DNA from: Pirellulaceae bacterium
Lineage (GTDB): Bacteria; Planctomycetota; Planctomycetia; Pirellulales; Pirellulaceae
Reading direction: 5' to 3'
Assembly: GCA_026004795.1 (NCBI GenBank)
Contig: BPJV01000001.1
Coordinates: 907,501-971,500 of the forward strand
Length of the DNA: 64,000 bases
Under the pieces are notes generated by a model. That model searched no databases and was not told the origin of the DNA. It saw only the letters and a program-made list of their open reading frames with translations. This document shows positions 1 to 11,563 of the stretch, piece after piece. The position numbers and the translations under genes are program-made. The number at the start of each line of letters is the position of its first letter. Positions within the stretch are counted from its first letter, which is position 1.

Positions 1-752
1 TTACTGCTGCTTTCGGGAAATACATTTGGATTCCCAGGGCGGTGTCGATCGACGGGGAAATCATGAGGGTCTATGATCCCCTGGTGCACGAGGAAGCGGA
101 ACTGGACACCAAGAGTGGATTGCTCGATGCCTGCGATCATGATCGGCGATGGGTGCGAATAAAACGGCCGACGGTGGTGGCCGGAGGTGAACTGACGATG
201 GAGATGCTCGAGCCGCAACAGAACTCGATGAGCAAGATCTACGAGGCACCGCTGCAAATGAAAAGCAATTGCGGCGTGTTGGTCATCGACGACTTTGGCC
301 GGCAAAAAATGAGCGTCGATCAGTTGCTCAATCGATGGATCGTGCCCTTGGAGAAACGCTACGACTTCCTAAGTATGGCCAGCGGCAAGAAAACCCAGGT
401 GCCGTTCGACCAACTGGTTGTGTTTTCCACCAATTTGCAACCCAAGGACCTGGTCGATGATGCCTTCCTCCGGCGGATTCCCTACAAGATCGAGGTGAAG
501 GATCCCTCCGAGGCAGCATTTCGAAAACTGTTCGAGATCATGTGCCAGAAGTTCGAGTTGCCGTACAAGCCCGAGGTCGTCGATTACCTCATTGAGCGGC
601 ATTACAAACAAGCGGGACGGCCTCTTCGGAACTGTCATCCGCGCGATTTGTTGTTGCAGGTGCGTAACTATTGCTTGTACCGGGGGTGTCCCATGGATCT
701 GACGCGCGAGTACCTGGATTTTGCCGTGGAGAATTATTTTTCAATTATGTGA
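1..752 (+). CDS. AAA+ ATPase, C-terminal part (5' truncated by window edge)
   Basis: The reading frame is open from base 3 with no start that fits the family, so the gene begins before the window; a GTG at 42 is internal. About 249 codons are visible. Walker B is VLVIDDFG (about bases 276-299), sensor 1 is VVFSTNL (about 418-438) and the arginine-finger segment is [10 protein letters not shown] (about 460-489), followed by a helical C-terminal lid domain. Walker A must lie upstream of the window. The sequence resembles a family of roughly 450-residue bacterial AAA ATPases that have an N-terminal winged-helix-like part before the ATPase module; their biochemical role is not well defined, though I recall some lying near pilus genes. 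The gene converges on the Rpn nuclease, with only 36 bp between them. The family assignment is firm, the function is not. Confidence 0.85.
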   Translation, partial: TAAFGKYIWIPRAVSIDGEIMRVYDPLVHEEAELDTKSGLLDACDHDRRWVRIKRPTVVAGGELTMEMLEPQQNSMSKIYEAPLQMKSNCGVLVIDDFGRQKMSVDQLLNRWIVPLEKRYDFLSMASGKKTQVPFDQLVVFSTNLQPKDLVDDAFLRRIPYKIEVKDPSEAAFRKLFEIMCQKFELPYKPEVVDYLIERHYKQAGRPLRNCHPRDLLLQVRNYCLYRGCPMDLTREYLDFAVENYFSIM

Positions 753-788
753 TGAAGTAAGAAGTTAAGGCGCGTGTCCGGGACCGTG

Positions 789-1751
789 TCAGCTTCGTCG
801 CTCGCGTAGCCGGCGCTGTAGTCTCTCCTGCATCGACTCCAGGCGTTCTATCGGCGTCTCGCGCAGGTCTTCAAGTTGGGTCGGCACTTCGCCAAGCAAT
901 TCCTGCAGCAGGCGGATCTTTCCTGCCAGCTCGCCCTTTTTCAACCCCACGCGTTCGCCTTCCTCTCGTCCCTCCGCACGGCCTTCCTCTCGTCCCTCCG
1001 CACGGCCTTCCTCTCGTCCCTCCGCACGGCCTTCCTCCCGAGCGCCGGCTAAGGCCCACTTGAGATCGCGGATTGCTTTCTCGCGCTGTTCGTACATCTG
1101 CCTGTCCTCCGTCTGGGCGGCAATAATCTCGATCGTGTGGATGGCCTGGTCAAAATCGATACCTGGCAGCAACTCGCGCAGCCGCTCAGCCGAATAATCC
1201 TGCGCAAAACGCAGAAAGAAAACCCATTGTTCGATCTTGCTGGCGTTTCGAATCGTTGCCTCATCCAAATTGTACTTCGACAGTTCAACCGTGTGCACTT
1301 CGATGGCATTATCAAGTCGTCTCCCGGTGGGGCGGTCTATCAATTGGAATCGATGATGGGAGGGTTCTCCTGTCGGAAACACCGTGTCATTCAACAAGCA
1401 GATCGAAATGGCTGGTCTCAGTATTTTGTACTGGTCGCCCTGCTCAAGTTGGTCGACGTACATGCTGCACGCATAGTAGACCGAGCGTTGCAGCAGGCCT
1501 CCGTAGATGTAGACCTGCATCTCGATATTCAGGCGGTGCCCGAGCAGATCTCGACAGCGAACGTCCAGCACGATTTCCTTGGCCTCCTCGAATTCCTTGC
1601 GGTTGAATGGGTTGAGAATCTCCACCTCCACGATCGGTTCGCTCAACTGCAGGATGGCGTTGAGCAGACTCATCAGTGGAACCTTGTTGGTCGGTGAACC
1701 GAAGATCCTCTTGAACGCGAAGTCGACGACAGGGCGAATGCCGAGACCCAT
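789..1751 (-). CDS. Rpn family recombination-promoting nuclease / putative transposase (PD-(D/E)XK)
   Basis: A 320-residue protein of the Rpn/PDDEXK_2 family: small nucleases related to transposases, shown in E. coli (RpnA) to be DNA endonucleases that promote RecA-independent recombination. The N-terminus VVDFAFKRIFG is the usual family start, and the nuclease core carries the EVEILNPF and LNIEMQV strands in the first 100 residues, including the E-x-Q active-site strand. The C-terminus (about residues 235-270) is a charged tail of repeated EEGRAEGR octapeptides encoded by a perfect 24-bp tandem repeat. The ATG at 1751 is preceded by GGAGG at 8 nt, a strong ribosome-binding site. The gene stands alone between the mutase gene upstream and the converging ATPase. 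No terminal inverted repeats or target duplications were recognised, so it is treated as a stand-alone gene rather than an insertion sequence. Confidence 0.88.
   Translation of the reverse strand: MGLGIRPVVDFAFKRIFGSPTNKVPLMSLLNAILQLSEPIVEVEILNPFNRKEFEEAKEIVLDVRCRDLLGHRLNIEMQVYIYGGLLQRSVYYACSMYVDQLEQGDQYKILRPAISICLLNDTVFPTGEPSHHRFQLIDRPTGRRLDNAIEVHTVELSKYNLDEATIRNASKIEQWVFFLRFAQDYSAERLRELLPGIDFDQAIHTIEIIAAQTEDRQMYEQREKAIRDLKWALAGAREEGRAEGREEGRAEGREEGRAEGREEGERVGLKKGELAGKIRLLQELLGEVPTQLEDLRETPIERLESMQERLQRRLRERRS
957..1043. repeat. 24-bp tandem repeat inside the Rpn nuclease gene
   Basis: Three perfect 24-bp copies (957-980, 981-1004, 1005-1028) are followed by a partial fourth copy that diverges from about 1038. 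The unit is a multiple of three, so copy-number change adds or removes exactly one octapeptide (GRAEGREE in rotation) without breaking the frame. Confidence 0.95.
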
Positions 1752-1957
1752 AGTGTTTTCCTCCCCAGCCGAGACTTTCTCGCCTACCTACGGCTCGATT
1801 CGCTCGGCGTCCTACCACCGATTGCTGGCAAGGCTAACGTCACCAGCAGACATCGCATGCTACCTAGCATCTGCCGCTTTCCCCTGCGCCTCCGCGACTT
1901 TACCCGTCAAATTCCGGTGCAAGCAGAGTGGCGAGACGAGTTCCGTTTTGGGCAATC

Positions 1958-3298
1958 TTACAAGCCTGCCGCCGTGCGGGCTTGCTGGCAAAGGTCACGC
2001 GCCTGGTCGACCGTGGGAGCTTCGGCGATCAACCGTACAATCGGCTCGGTATTGCTGCCACGCACCAGCAACCAGCGGTCGGGCCACTCGAGTTTCAGAC
2101 CGTCGGGCATCGAGCTTTGTGCATCGGCGAAATGCGTCATTAACCTCTCCATCACGGCTCGCAATTCAACGCCTTCGATGGCCGCTTTGTCCTTGTACAT
2201 GGCCAGCTTGGGCAGCCCCTCGACGATGACGCTGAGAGGGGAATCGGTGGAGGCGAGCAGGCTGAGCACGCGAGCCATGCCGACGAAACTGTCTCGTACG
2301 TAGCCGACTTCCGGATCGATGGGGCCACCGTTCCCTTCGCCGCCAAAGACCGCGCCTTGTTCAATCATCAGGTCAGCCACGTTAGCTTCTCCCACCGCTG
2401 CTTGGATGAGCCGACAGTTGAACTGGGCGGCGATAAGTTTCGAGAGGCTACTGGTGGCGCAGTTGGTAACCACGGTTCCGGGTTTTTTCGGCAAAGCGTC
2501 TAGCAGGCACAGGGCGAGCGTCAACTCTTCGCCGATGTACGTTCCACGTTCGTCGATCACTGCCAAGCGATCGGCGTCAGGGTCCTGGCAGAAGACGACG
2601 TCGTAAGTTCCGGATTTGGCAAGGTCGCAAACGGGGGCGAGGTTTTCCATGGTCGGTTCTGGGGGGTGCTCGAATCGCCCGTCTGGCGTTTCGCCAAGCA
2701 CGTCGACCTGGCAACCCAATTCCTCCAGCAGTCTTCTGCCCAACATTCCGCCGGCGCCCCGATTGCAATCGAGAAGGACGCGAAACGCCCGTCGCTGAAT
2801 CGGCGCCACGGAAATCGTTGACAGTACCTTTTCCAGGTGAGCCGCATGGGGAGCGTCTTCCACGGCGTAGGTACCGAGTTCTTCGACGTTGACCCATCGC
2901 ACCGAATGGTTCCGGTAGGCCTGGAGCACCTTGTCTCCTGCTTGCCGATTGATCACGCGGCCGTCGGCGCCGAAAAGCTTCATGCCGTTATATTCCGGAG
3001 GATTATGGCTCGCCGAAATCTGGATCCCGGCTACCGCGTGGTGCCGCCGCACTTCAACCCCGATCGTAGGCGTCGCGGCGATCCCGAGGTCGATCACGTC
3101 GTGCCCATGGGCTTGAAGTACCGCTGCAATGGTGCGGGAGAACATCTCGCCACTAGGACGGCTATCCCGGCCGAGGATGACGATGCCTTGGGGTAGATGC
3201 GAAGCTAGGGCTGCGGTGTAGGTGCTGGCTACGGTGGGGTTAAGTTGAGCGCCGACGATCCCACGCAATCCCGAGACGCTAATGATGGGTTCATTCAT
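1958..3298 (-). CDS. glmM: Phosphoglucosamine mutase / phosphohexomutase family protein
   Basis: An alpha-D-phosphohexomutase of 446 residues, which moves phosphate between the C6 and C1 positions of a hexose phosphate in the cytoplasm. All four active-site loops are visible: the catalytic serine loop SASHNP (residues 95-100, Ser97), the metal loop DPDADR (239-244), the sugar-specificity loop GGEGNGG (319-325) and the phosphate-binding loop RGSNTEP (412-418). The DPDADR and GEGNGG forms resemble the GlmM-like group that includes archaeal phosphoglucosamine mutases, rather than E. coli-type GlmM (DGDADR, GGEQSGH). GlmM activity, supplying glucosamine-1-phosphate for cell-wall and surface polymers, is therefore likely, but phosphomannomutase or phosphoglucomutase activity is possible. 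The ATG at 3298 has an AAGGA about 10 nt upstream. The gene is apparently monocistronic. Confidence 0.85.
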   Translation of the reverse strand: MNEPIISVSGLRGIVGAQLNPTVASTYTAALASHLPQGIVILGRDSRPSGEMFSRTIAAVLQAHGHDVIDLGIAATPTIGVEVRRHHAVAGIQISASHNPPEYNGMKLFGADGRVINRQAGDKVLQAYRNHSVRWVNVEELGTYAVEDAPHAAHLEKVLSTISVAPIQRRAFRVLLDCNRGAGGMLGRRLLEELGCQVDVLGETPDGRFEHPPEPTMENLAPVCDLAKSGTYDVVFCQDPDADRLAVIDERGTYIGEELTLALCLLDALPKKPGTVVTNCATSSLSKLIAAQFNCRLIQAAVGEANVADLMIEQGAVFGGEGNGGPIDPEVGYVRDSFVGMARVLSLLASTDSPLSVIVEGLPKLAMYKDKAAIEGVELRAVMERLMTHFADAQSSMPDGLKLEWPDRWLLVRGSNTEPIVRLIAEAPTVDQARDLCQQARTAAGL

Positions 3299-3824
3299 GG
3301 TGAAAAGTGTCCTTGATGGTCTACGAGTACACCGTGTCGAGGGCCAAGCTGCAGGCTACGGAGAATCATAGCTTCCAAACGTTTTCCTTGCTTGGCCCAG
3401 CGGACCTTACTACAGCGAGGCAGTGGCGGCCGAGTGTGCTGGGTGCGTGCGTTGTCCGCATGCTGATGGCTTATTCAGGTCCCATACCGGGCTCGGTCGG
3501 GAAGTGGCAACGGCGTTGTGGAGGCCGCGGGGCCCTGCCTGGCCATTCGTCCTCTATCCCTGGAGCACGTAGGATGGAAGAGGAGGCGAGGCGACGAGGG
3601 AAAGACGACCTAGGCAGTGAGCCAACGGCAGTTATCATGGGGCTGGTGAACCATTGTCGACTGAAATCTCGTACATAGATTCCGACCAGCAAACACCGTT
3701 GAGATGCTGCCGGGGGCCACGGTTGCCGGGGCCTCAGCGTTGGTGCTAGCGGCGATCGGCTGGTTTGGTTGCCGAGCTCAGTTTTTCTCGTTTCGATTCT
3801 TCCTTTGCGAAAAACGGTACGCGG
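3299..3824. other. Divergent intergenic region
   Basis: About 525 bp lie between the divergent mutase and permease genes. Short open frames occur on both strands, but none has a ribosome-binding site, a recognisable domain or convincing composition. Promoters for both genes must lie here; no clear consensus was identified. Confidence 0.5.
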
Positions 3825-5591
3825 ATGAACCTTTCGTCGAATGCTTTGCCCGTCCTTTTGGGACAAGGAGATACTGGGTGGATGACCGCTTGGTTGACGC
3901 CCATATGGTTCTTCGGACTGGGGATTGCTTTCGGTCTAGTGTTACTGGCGCTATTCGTGCTGTTGGTGAAGGGGCTGGCGCTTACCCCCTGGGAGCGTTT
4001 ATCGCATGGACCGGCCGGACACGTCGTGGCAGCATTGCTCTCGCTGGGCCTGGCAGGAGCGGTCGGTTACGCCATGCCAAGCCATGTTTGGGGGGACGAG
4101 AAACTCAACGAACCGCAATTGCTGGGCATCGCCTTGGTGTTGTTGTGTGCCATCGTGGGTTGGGCTGTCGTCTTTTGTGCCAATCGTCAGGCAGCCAAGA
4201 ACGTCTGGTCGACCATCGCCGAGGGGGCGGCCGCCTACATGATGATTACTGCCTTGGTGATCGTCCTAGCCGCACTGGCTATCTGGAGCATCGGTTTGGT
4301 GACCACTCCCATCGTTGCTGCCCCGTGGCAAGCCCTGGCCAGCATCCCGGCCACTTTTACTACAGGCGAGATGGTGATCGAGCGGACCATTCCGGCGGCT
4401 CCCACCGAGGGCCTGTCGCCGTTTTATCCCATCGATCTTCCGATCGATCTCGATCTGTTGTATCAGTTGGAGATTACTAGTTCGGCGATGGTCGTATTGG
4501 GGGACGCGGAGGAGCCGGCTGATTTCGAACGAGCACCTATTCAAATCGGCCCCAATGAAACAATCTCATGGACGCGGGCGCATCAGAAAATTGAAGATTC
4601 GCCGATTCCCCATGATCCGGAAAAGCAACTGCATATTCAGAATCGCGAAATCGATGAAGCGGTCGTGACGTTCCGCGCCCTGACCCAGCCGCCAGTGCCT
4701 CAAGCTTCCAGCTTGATCATGACGGCGCTCGCCACCTTGCTCATCGGTTTGGCCTGGTTGTTGCAAAATGCAGTGGCTCCGCGCGCCTCGGCCGTGGCCC
4801 ACGCAACGGTGAAAAACGAACTGGCACAGCCTTTGTTCCTCGTGCTCATGCTCCTGGGATCGGTGGCCATCTTGCTGTACGAATTCCTGTCGTTCAATAC
4901 CTTCGGAGAAGACATCAAGTTGTTGAAGGATTGTGGGATCACCACGATCATGCTGCTGGCTGCCTTTCAGGGAGTCTGGTCTGCCAGCAGTTCCATCAGC
5001 GAGGAAATCGAAGGAAAGACCGCGCTGACCATTCTCAGCAAGCCGCTGCAGCGCCGCAGCTTCATCATCGGAAAGTTTCTGGGGATCTTTTGGGTCCTGA
5101 TGTTGATGTTTCTCATCCTCGGGGCGCTGGAGCTCAGTGCCGTTGCCTACAAGCCGATTTACGATGCTCGTGAGAATTCGTTGCAGATGCCCGAATGGGA
5201 CACCTGCCACCTGGAGATGTTCCGTACCATACCTGGATTGGCGATGGCCTTCATGCAATCGACCGTGTTGACTGCCATCAGTGTGGCGCTGGCCACACGC
5301 CTGCCGCAATTGGCGAACCTGGCCGTTTGTTTCGCGATCTATGTGGTGGGCAACCTTACCACCTCGCTGGTCAGTAGCACGCAGGAAGGGTTCGAAATCG
5401 TGAAGTTCGTCGCCAGCTTGGTAGCGACGATCATCCCCATCTTGGAGCATTTTTCTTTGCAGGCCGCCATCGACGCCGGCAATCCAATCACCATGTCCCT
5501 TCTTTCTGGCAATCTCATCTACTGCCTATTGTATGTATTGTTGGCGATGTTCTTGGCGCTGCTCCTTTTTGAGGATCGTGACCTGGCCTAA
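3825..5591 (+). CDS. ABC-2 type transporter permease-like membrane protein
   Basis: An integral membrane protein of about 588 residues. Four transmembrane segments are followed by a soluble domain of roughly 130 residues (about bases 4340-4700), then about seven or eight further membrane segments. The second half contains EGKTALTILSKPLQRR, the coupling-helix motif of ABC-2 permeases of the ABC exporter/GldF type, directly before a membrane helix (IGKFLGIFWVLM). It should be the channel subunit of an ABC exporter, but no ATPase gene adjoins it, so the partner must be elsewhere. The soluble insertion in the first half is not recognised. The ATG at 3825 was chosen; a TTG at 3765 would add 20 residues that do not look like part of the protein. 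Neither start has a clear ribosome-binding site. Confidence 0.8.
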   Translation: MNLSSNALPVLLGQGDTGWMTAWLTPIWFFGLGIAFGLVLLALFVLLVKGLALTPWERLSHGPAGHVVAALLSLGLAGAVGYAMPSHVWGDEKLNEPQLLGIALVLLCAIVGWAVVFCANRQAAKNVWSTIAEGAAAYMMITALVIVLAALAIWSIGLVTTPIVAAPWQALASIPATFTTGEMVIERTIPAAPTEGLSPFYPIDLPIDLDLLYQLEITSSAMVVLGDAEEPADFERAPIQIGPNETISWTRAHQKIEDSPIPHDPEKQLHIQNREIDEAVVTFRALTQPPVPQASSLIMTALATLLIGLAWLLQNAVAPRASAVAHATVKNELAQPLFLVLMLLGSVAILLYEFLSFNTFGEDIKLLKDCGITTIMLLAAFQGVWSASSSISEEIEGKTALTILSKPLQRRSFIIGKFLGIFWVLMLMFLILGALELSAVAYKPIYDARENSLQMPEWDTCHLEMFRTIPGLAMAFMQSTVLTAISVALATRLPQLANLAVCFAIYVVGNLTTSLVSSTQEGFEIVKFVASLVATIIPILEHFSLQAAIDAGNPITMSLLSGNLIYCLLYVLLAMFLALLLFEDRDLA

Positions 5592-5896
5592 GTGGAGTGA
5601 TCGAGCAGGCGTGGTTAAGGGGAGATGCGGAACGCGTACCGCGGCACGCGCTGTTAACCGCTGCTTGTCCGGCCCCACGGCGGGCGGTTAGGATGATTCG
5701 ACACGGACACCGGGGACGCATCCGATGCGCAGGGAGCCAGATCAAAGGCCCAGCAGGCCATCGGACGAGTGGAGAAAGCGTGGGGCATGCTTCGCGGTCG
5801 CCGCACGGGGCCGAGCAACGGCTTGTCGTACAGCCGGTTTCCGTCGAAGATGATCGCGGTCGGAGCGAACACCACAATCGTTGAAAGGGCGCGGCC
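5592..5896. other. Intergenic region before the cupin gene
   Basis: About 305 bp without a supportable gene. It includes a GC-rich partly palindromic stretch near 5630-5660. Small open frames on either strand look like composition artefacts. Confidence 0.4.
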
Positions 5897-8493
<2,597 letters not shown>

Positions 8494-8713
8494 ATGGTAG
8501 TCGGGGGCGAGCCGGCGGCAGGTAGAGTCGAGGGCTCGCGTCTGCGGTGGCCGGCCTTGGGGGGAAGACGGGCAGGTGCCCTCCCATTTCCACCGTGATC
8601 GGAGCGGGCAGCTTTGGGGGCTACCCCCCTCTTCGCGCCGCTCGAAATGGTGGCGGATCGTCCCTCGCACTCCACCGCGATGGTGGTAGGCTCCGCCCAA
8701 AAACGCGGATGCA

Positions 8714-9847
8714 TTACTTCCATGTGGAAGGTTCAGGAACGTATGGGTCGAGGGATTGCAGCGTCAGGGGATCGGTCTCGGCAGCGAAGCGAACTCCTAA
8801 CTCATGGATGGCGTCGGCCGCTTCCACTAAGCCCTGGGAGTTGCCTAACGAAAGATCCGCCTGGTCGAAGAGGGCAACCACTTGCTCGATTTGTTGGTTT
8901 TGCGTCGCCGCCGCGATGGCTCGGAGACGTCGTGCGGCCCGATTGGCGCGGTGCGCCGAGACGATGGCGAAAGTTGTCGCTTCGGTCGCCTTGGCGGTGG
9001 CTCGCAAACTGAACTCCAGATCGGCAATGAAGCCCGCGACGAAGAGCAACCGTCGACGTTCTGGAGAGGAGACGGGATTGGACATGCCATTGCCGTGCAG
9101 AAAATTGTGCCGCAATGTCCCTTGTGACCAGGAAACCAATTCGAAATCGAGACTGCCAGGCCGGTGCTGACCGACGTTAACAAGCCGTTCGTCGGGCACG
9201 GTATGACAGCGGTAGCAACTACTGGCCAGCAGGTAGGCATTAACCGGATTGCGCATGCCGGCAGCGATGCTTTTCTGCAGACGTTGCTGACGATGCACGT
9301 CGGATTCCTCTTCGCGACTGATTGTTGGATCGCCGTAATCGTGATGGATGGGTAACCATTGCTTGGCCGCTCCGTGGCACGACTCGCAAGAGACTCCAGC
9401 GATCGCCACCAGCGATCCATCGGCTTCGGTGCGCATCGTGTAATGGCATTGGGTGCAAGCAGAGTCACGACGGAATTCCTGGATGCCCAATCGCGCGGCT
9501 ATTTGGCGTGCTTCCGGCTGGCGATGCAAGAGGTCGAACGTCTGAGCATGCGGAGTCTGCTTCCAAACTTGGACCTCGGCGGCATGGCATTGGGTGCAGG
9601 CTTGAACGCCAACGACTTGATGAGGATCTAAGTGCAGCTCGAACTCCTGGTCGCGTGGATCGGAGGCAGCCGAGCGTGGAGACGTGGCGTAGCTGGGTGG
9701 CAGCAGCCCCATCATGATTGCCATGGCGGCATAGGCTCGGCAACAGAGCCAAAACCCTGGCAAGATGCGGCAACATGCAGTGGTCCGGCGCCGCTTACGT
9801 AGGCCGGTGGCAGGGCGAAATCCAATGCGAAGAGGTGAGAGTACCAT
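8714..9847 (-). CDS. Tetrahaem cytochrome c-554-like secreted protein
   Basis: A multihaem cytochrome of about 377 residues counted from the ATG at 9847. Four CXXCH haem c attachment sites are visible: CTQCH (84-88), CTQCH (131-135), CESCH (154-158) and CYRCH (211-215). The N-terminus has a basic stretch then a hydrophobic segment (about 25-50), fitting export to the periplasm or paryphoplasm, where haem is attached. The first three sites follow the spacing of cytochrome c-554-type folds, and distal histidines such as HHDYG could serve as axial ligands. The C-terminal third is helical and lacks haem motifs. The gene begins 38 bp after the stop of the reductase gene, so the two are probably one operon. 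An electron-transfer role is likely; donor and acceptor are unknown. Confidence 0.85.
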   Translation of the reverse strand: MVLSPLRIGFRPATGLRKRRRTTACCRILPGFWLCCRAYAAMAIMMGLLPPSYATSPRSAASDPRDQEFELHLDPHQVVGVQACTQCHAAEVQVWKQTPHAQTFDLLHRQPEARQIAARLGIQEFRRDSACTQCHYTMRTEADGSLVAIAGVSCESCHGAAKQWLPIHHDYGDPTISREEESDVHRQQRLQKSIAAGMRNPVNAYLLASSCYRCHTVPDERLVNVGQHRPGSLDFELVSWSQGTLRHNFLHGNGMSNPVSSPERRRLLFVAGFIADLEFSLRATAKATEATTFAIVSAHRANRAARRLRAIAAATQNQQIEQVVALFDQADLSLGNSQGLVEAADAIHELGVRFAAETDPLTLQSLDPYVPEPSTWK

Positions 9848-9885
9848 AGCTGTTAACCGTTCCTGGTCTCGGGGAGAAAGTAGGG

Positions 9886-11160
9886 TCAAGCATCCAAGAC
9901 GACATCGGTTGTGGGGCAGGCGATGCAGGGTAAACAATGGCCGGGTTCGATTTCGGTTGCTGGTTGACGTGAGTATTCCACCTCGCCAGAGAGCAAACGG
10001 GTCTTGCAGCTTCCGCATGCTCCGTACAGGCAGCCGCTGGGGAGGCTCACCCCATTGGCTTGTGCCACCTCCCACAACGAATGCTCCTCGCCCGACCACG
10101 TGGTTGTTAGTTCACTGCGCTGAAAGAGTATTTGTCGTCCTACTGCCGATCCTGCCACCGGACCGTCGGCGGTCGAGGCGGCCGCAAGTCCGCCGTCAAA
10201 AGACTCCCAATGGATGCGACTGGCTGCATGTCCTTGGGCAACCATGGTGTCGCGCAAGTCACGCATCCACGCGGCAGGGCCACATAGGAAGCACTCTGTT
10301 TCTGGTGTAATGGCCGCTAAGATCTCAGTCGCCGTAACTCGGCCGTGGTTTCGCCGTGCCCCCGGGGAATCGGGAGTGTTGGGACGGGAGGTCGCCTCGC
10401 GACTGAAGTAGGTATGAAGGGTAAGCTCGCGGCGGCACGCTGACCATCGTTCTAGTTGTTCGCCAAAGGGCCAATGAGCGCGATCGCGGGCCTGATAGAA
10501 GAGCTGGACCGGTCGGCCAGGTCGATGGTGCAAGGACCATTTCAGCATGCTGATCAGGGGAGTGATGCCGACGCCTGCGGCGATCAATGCTAAGGGGGCT
10601 TCCATGGTTTCCGGCAGCAAGAACGTGCCGCTGGGACCTGCAATCCACAGGCAATCACCCGGCGCCAGAGTGGTGTGCATCCAGTAACTTAGATTGCTCT
10701 GGAGCTGAGCGGTCCGCCGCCAATCCTGGGGGTCATGGCGTTTTACCGTGATCCTCCAATAGTCTCCGTTGGGAGCCGAGGACAGGGAGTAGCAGCGCGC
10801 GATGCTCTGGTTGGTGACGATGGGAGGGCGGACGAGAATATGTTGGCCTGGTTGAAATAGGGGAAGTTGCTGTTTCCACGGATCAATTAAGTAGAACGAC
10901 TTGCAGTCAGCCGATTCTGTTACAATCTCGGCGATTTCCATTGCCCGCCAAGCGACGCCGTTGGGACTGCGGGATGGTGGCCGAATCACCGAGGTCTGAA
11001 ATGCATGAATGGCCTCCGTCCGGGCAGCCTGATGCTGGCGGCATCGATGATGCCGAACATGGCGCCGGTGGCGAAGGGCTTGGAGACTGTGATGGGCTAG
11101 ACCAGAAATGGCGATCGCGCTGGTGGCCAAGGATGCGGACGCCAATACTTCATTGAACAT
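9886..11160 (-). CDS. Flavin/NAD(P)-dependent oxidoreductase with C-terminal 2Fe-2S ferredoxin domain
   Basis: An electron-transfer flavoprotein of about 424 residues from the ATG at 11160. The FAD-binding barrel carries RCYSLSS, the NAD(P)-binding domain carries AAGVGITPLISML, and CGPAAWM is the usual C-terminal nucleotide motif. The last 80 residues are a plant-type ferredoxin with C-x4-C-x2-C (CLYGACGSC) and a fourth Cys in the HCLPC region. This is the layout of NADH oxidoreductase Hcr and of phenol or desaturase reductases. The N-terminus has a short hydrophobic segment and then a His/Arg-rich stretch (about 20-45) that is not part of the family. A longer start at 11319 would add an unconvincing leader. 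The tetrahaem cytochrome follows in the same operon, which suggests that this enzyme feeds or drains electrons to it; that link is inference. Confidence 0.87.
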   Translation of the reverse strand: MFNEVLASASLATSAIAISGLAHHSLQALRHRRHVRHHRCRQHQAARTEAIHAFQTSVIRPPSRSPNGVAWRAMEIAEIVTESADCKSFYLIDPWKQQLPLFQPGQHILVRPPIVTNQSIARCYSLSSAPNGDYWRITVKRHDPQDWRRTAQLQSNLSYWMHTTLAPGDCLWIAGPSGTFLLPETMEAPLALIAAGVGITPLISMLKWSLHHRPGRPVQLFYQARDRAHWPFGEQLERWSACRRELTLHTYFSREATSRPNTPDSPGARRNHGRVTATEILAAITPETECFLCGPAAWMRDLRDTMVAQGHAASRIHWESFDGGLAAASTADGPVAGSAVGRQILFQRSELTTTWSGEEHSLWEVAQANGVSLPSGCLYGACGSCKTRLLSGEVEYSRQPATEIEPGHCLPCIACPTTDVVLDA

Positions 11161-11563
11161 TTTGGTTGGGGAACAATCGAGAGGCTTGTGGTGTCGAACT
11201 GTCACCTGCTGCGTCTTGGCCCGCAGGCGTGATAGGTGCAGCCATGAGGACCAAGAGTTACTGAAAAAGTCTAGGTCGGAAGTGAGGAAAAAAAGAGTTC
11301 TGGAAAGGGGGATTCCCACGCGGCCGGTCGGCTACCTGGGAACAAACGCTCGAACCATTACAATCGCTACCGGTCGACTGGTCCTGCTTTGTCGCAGCAA
11401 GTGGGCAAAACAACATTCTCATCTGGTCGGCGTTCCCGTTGATGCGGCAGTGGTGAGGAACAGGGACGGTGTGATAGGAAGTCGGGAAACTGAGGCCGGG
11501 CGGCTGGTGGGCGGGACTCCAAGCAATTCACAAGGGAAGAGCCATCGCAGGGCGAAGGGCAGG
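11161..11563. other. Divergent intergenic region between the reductase and RNase III genes
   Basis: About 400 bp. A frame on the plus strand stays open through it in phase with rnc, but its composition and lack of similarity suggest it is not translated. No clear promoter box or structure was identified. Confidence 0.4.

Noticed and set aside
1137-1697. Long open frame on the plus strand opposite the Rpn gene
   Set aside because: It is the shadow of the Rpn gene; no ribosome-binding site and no family similarity.
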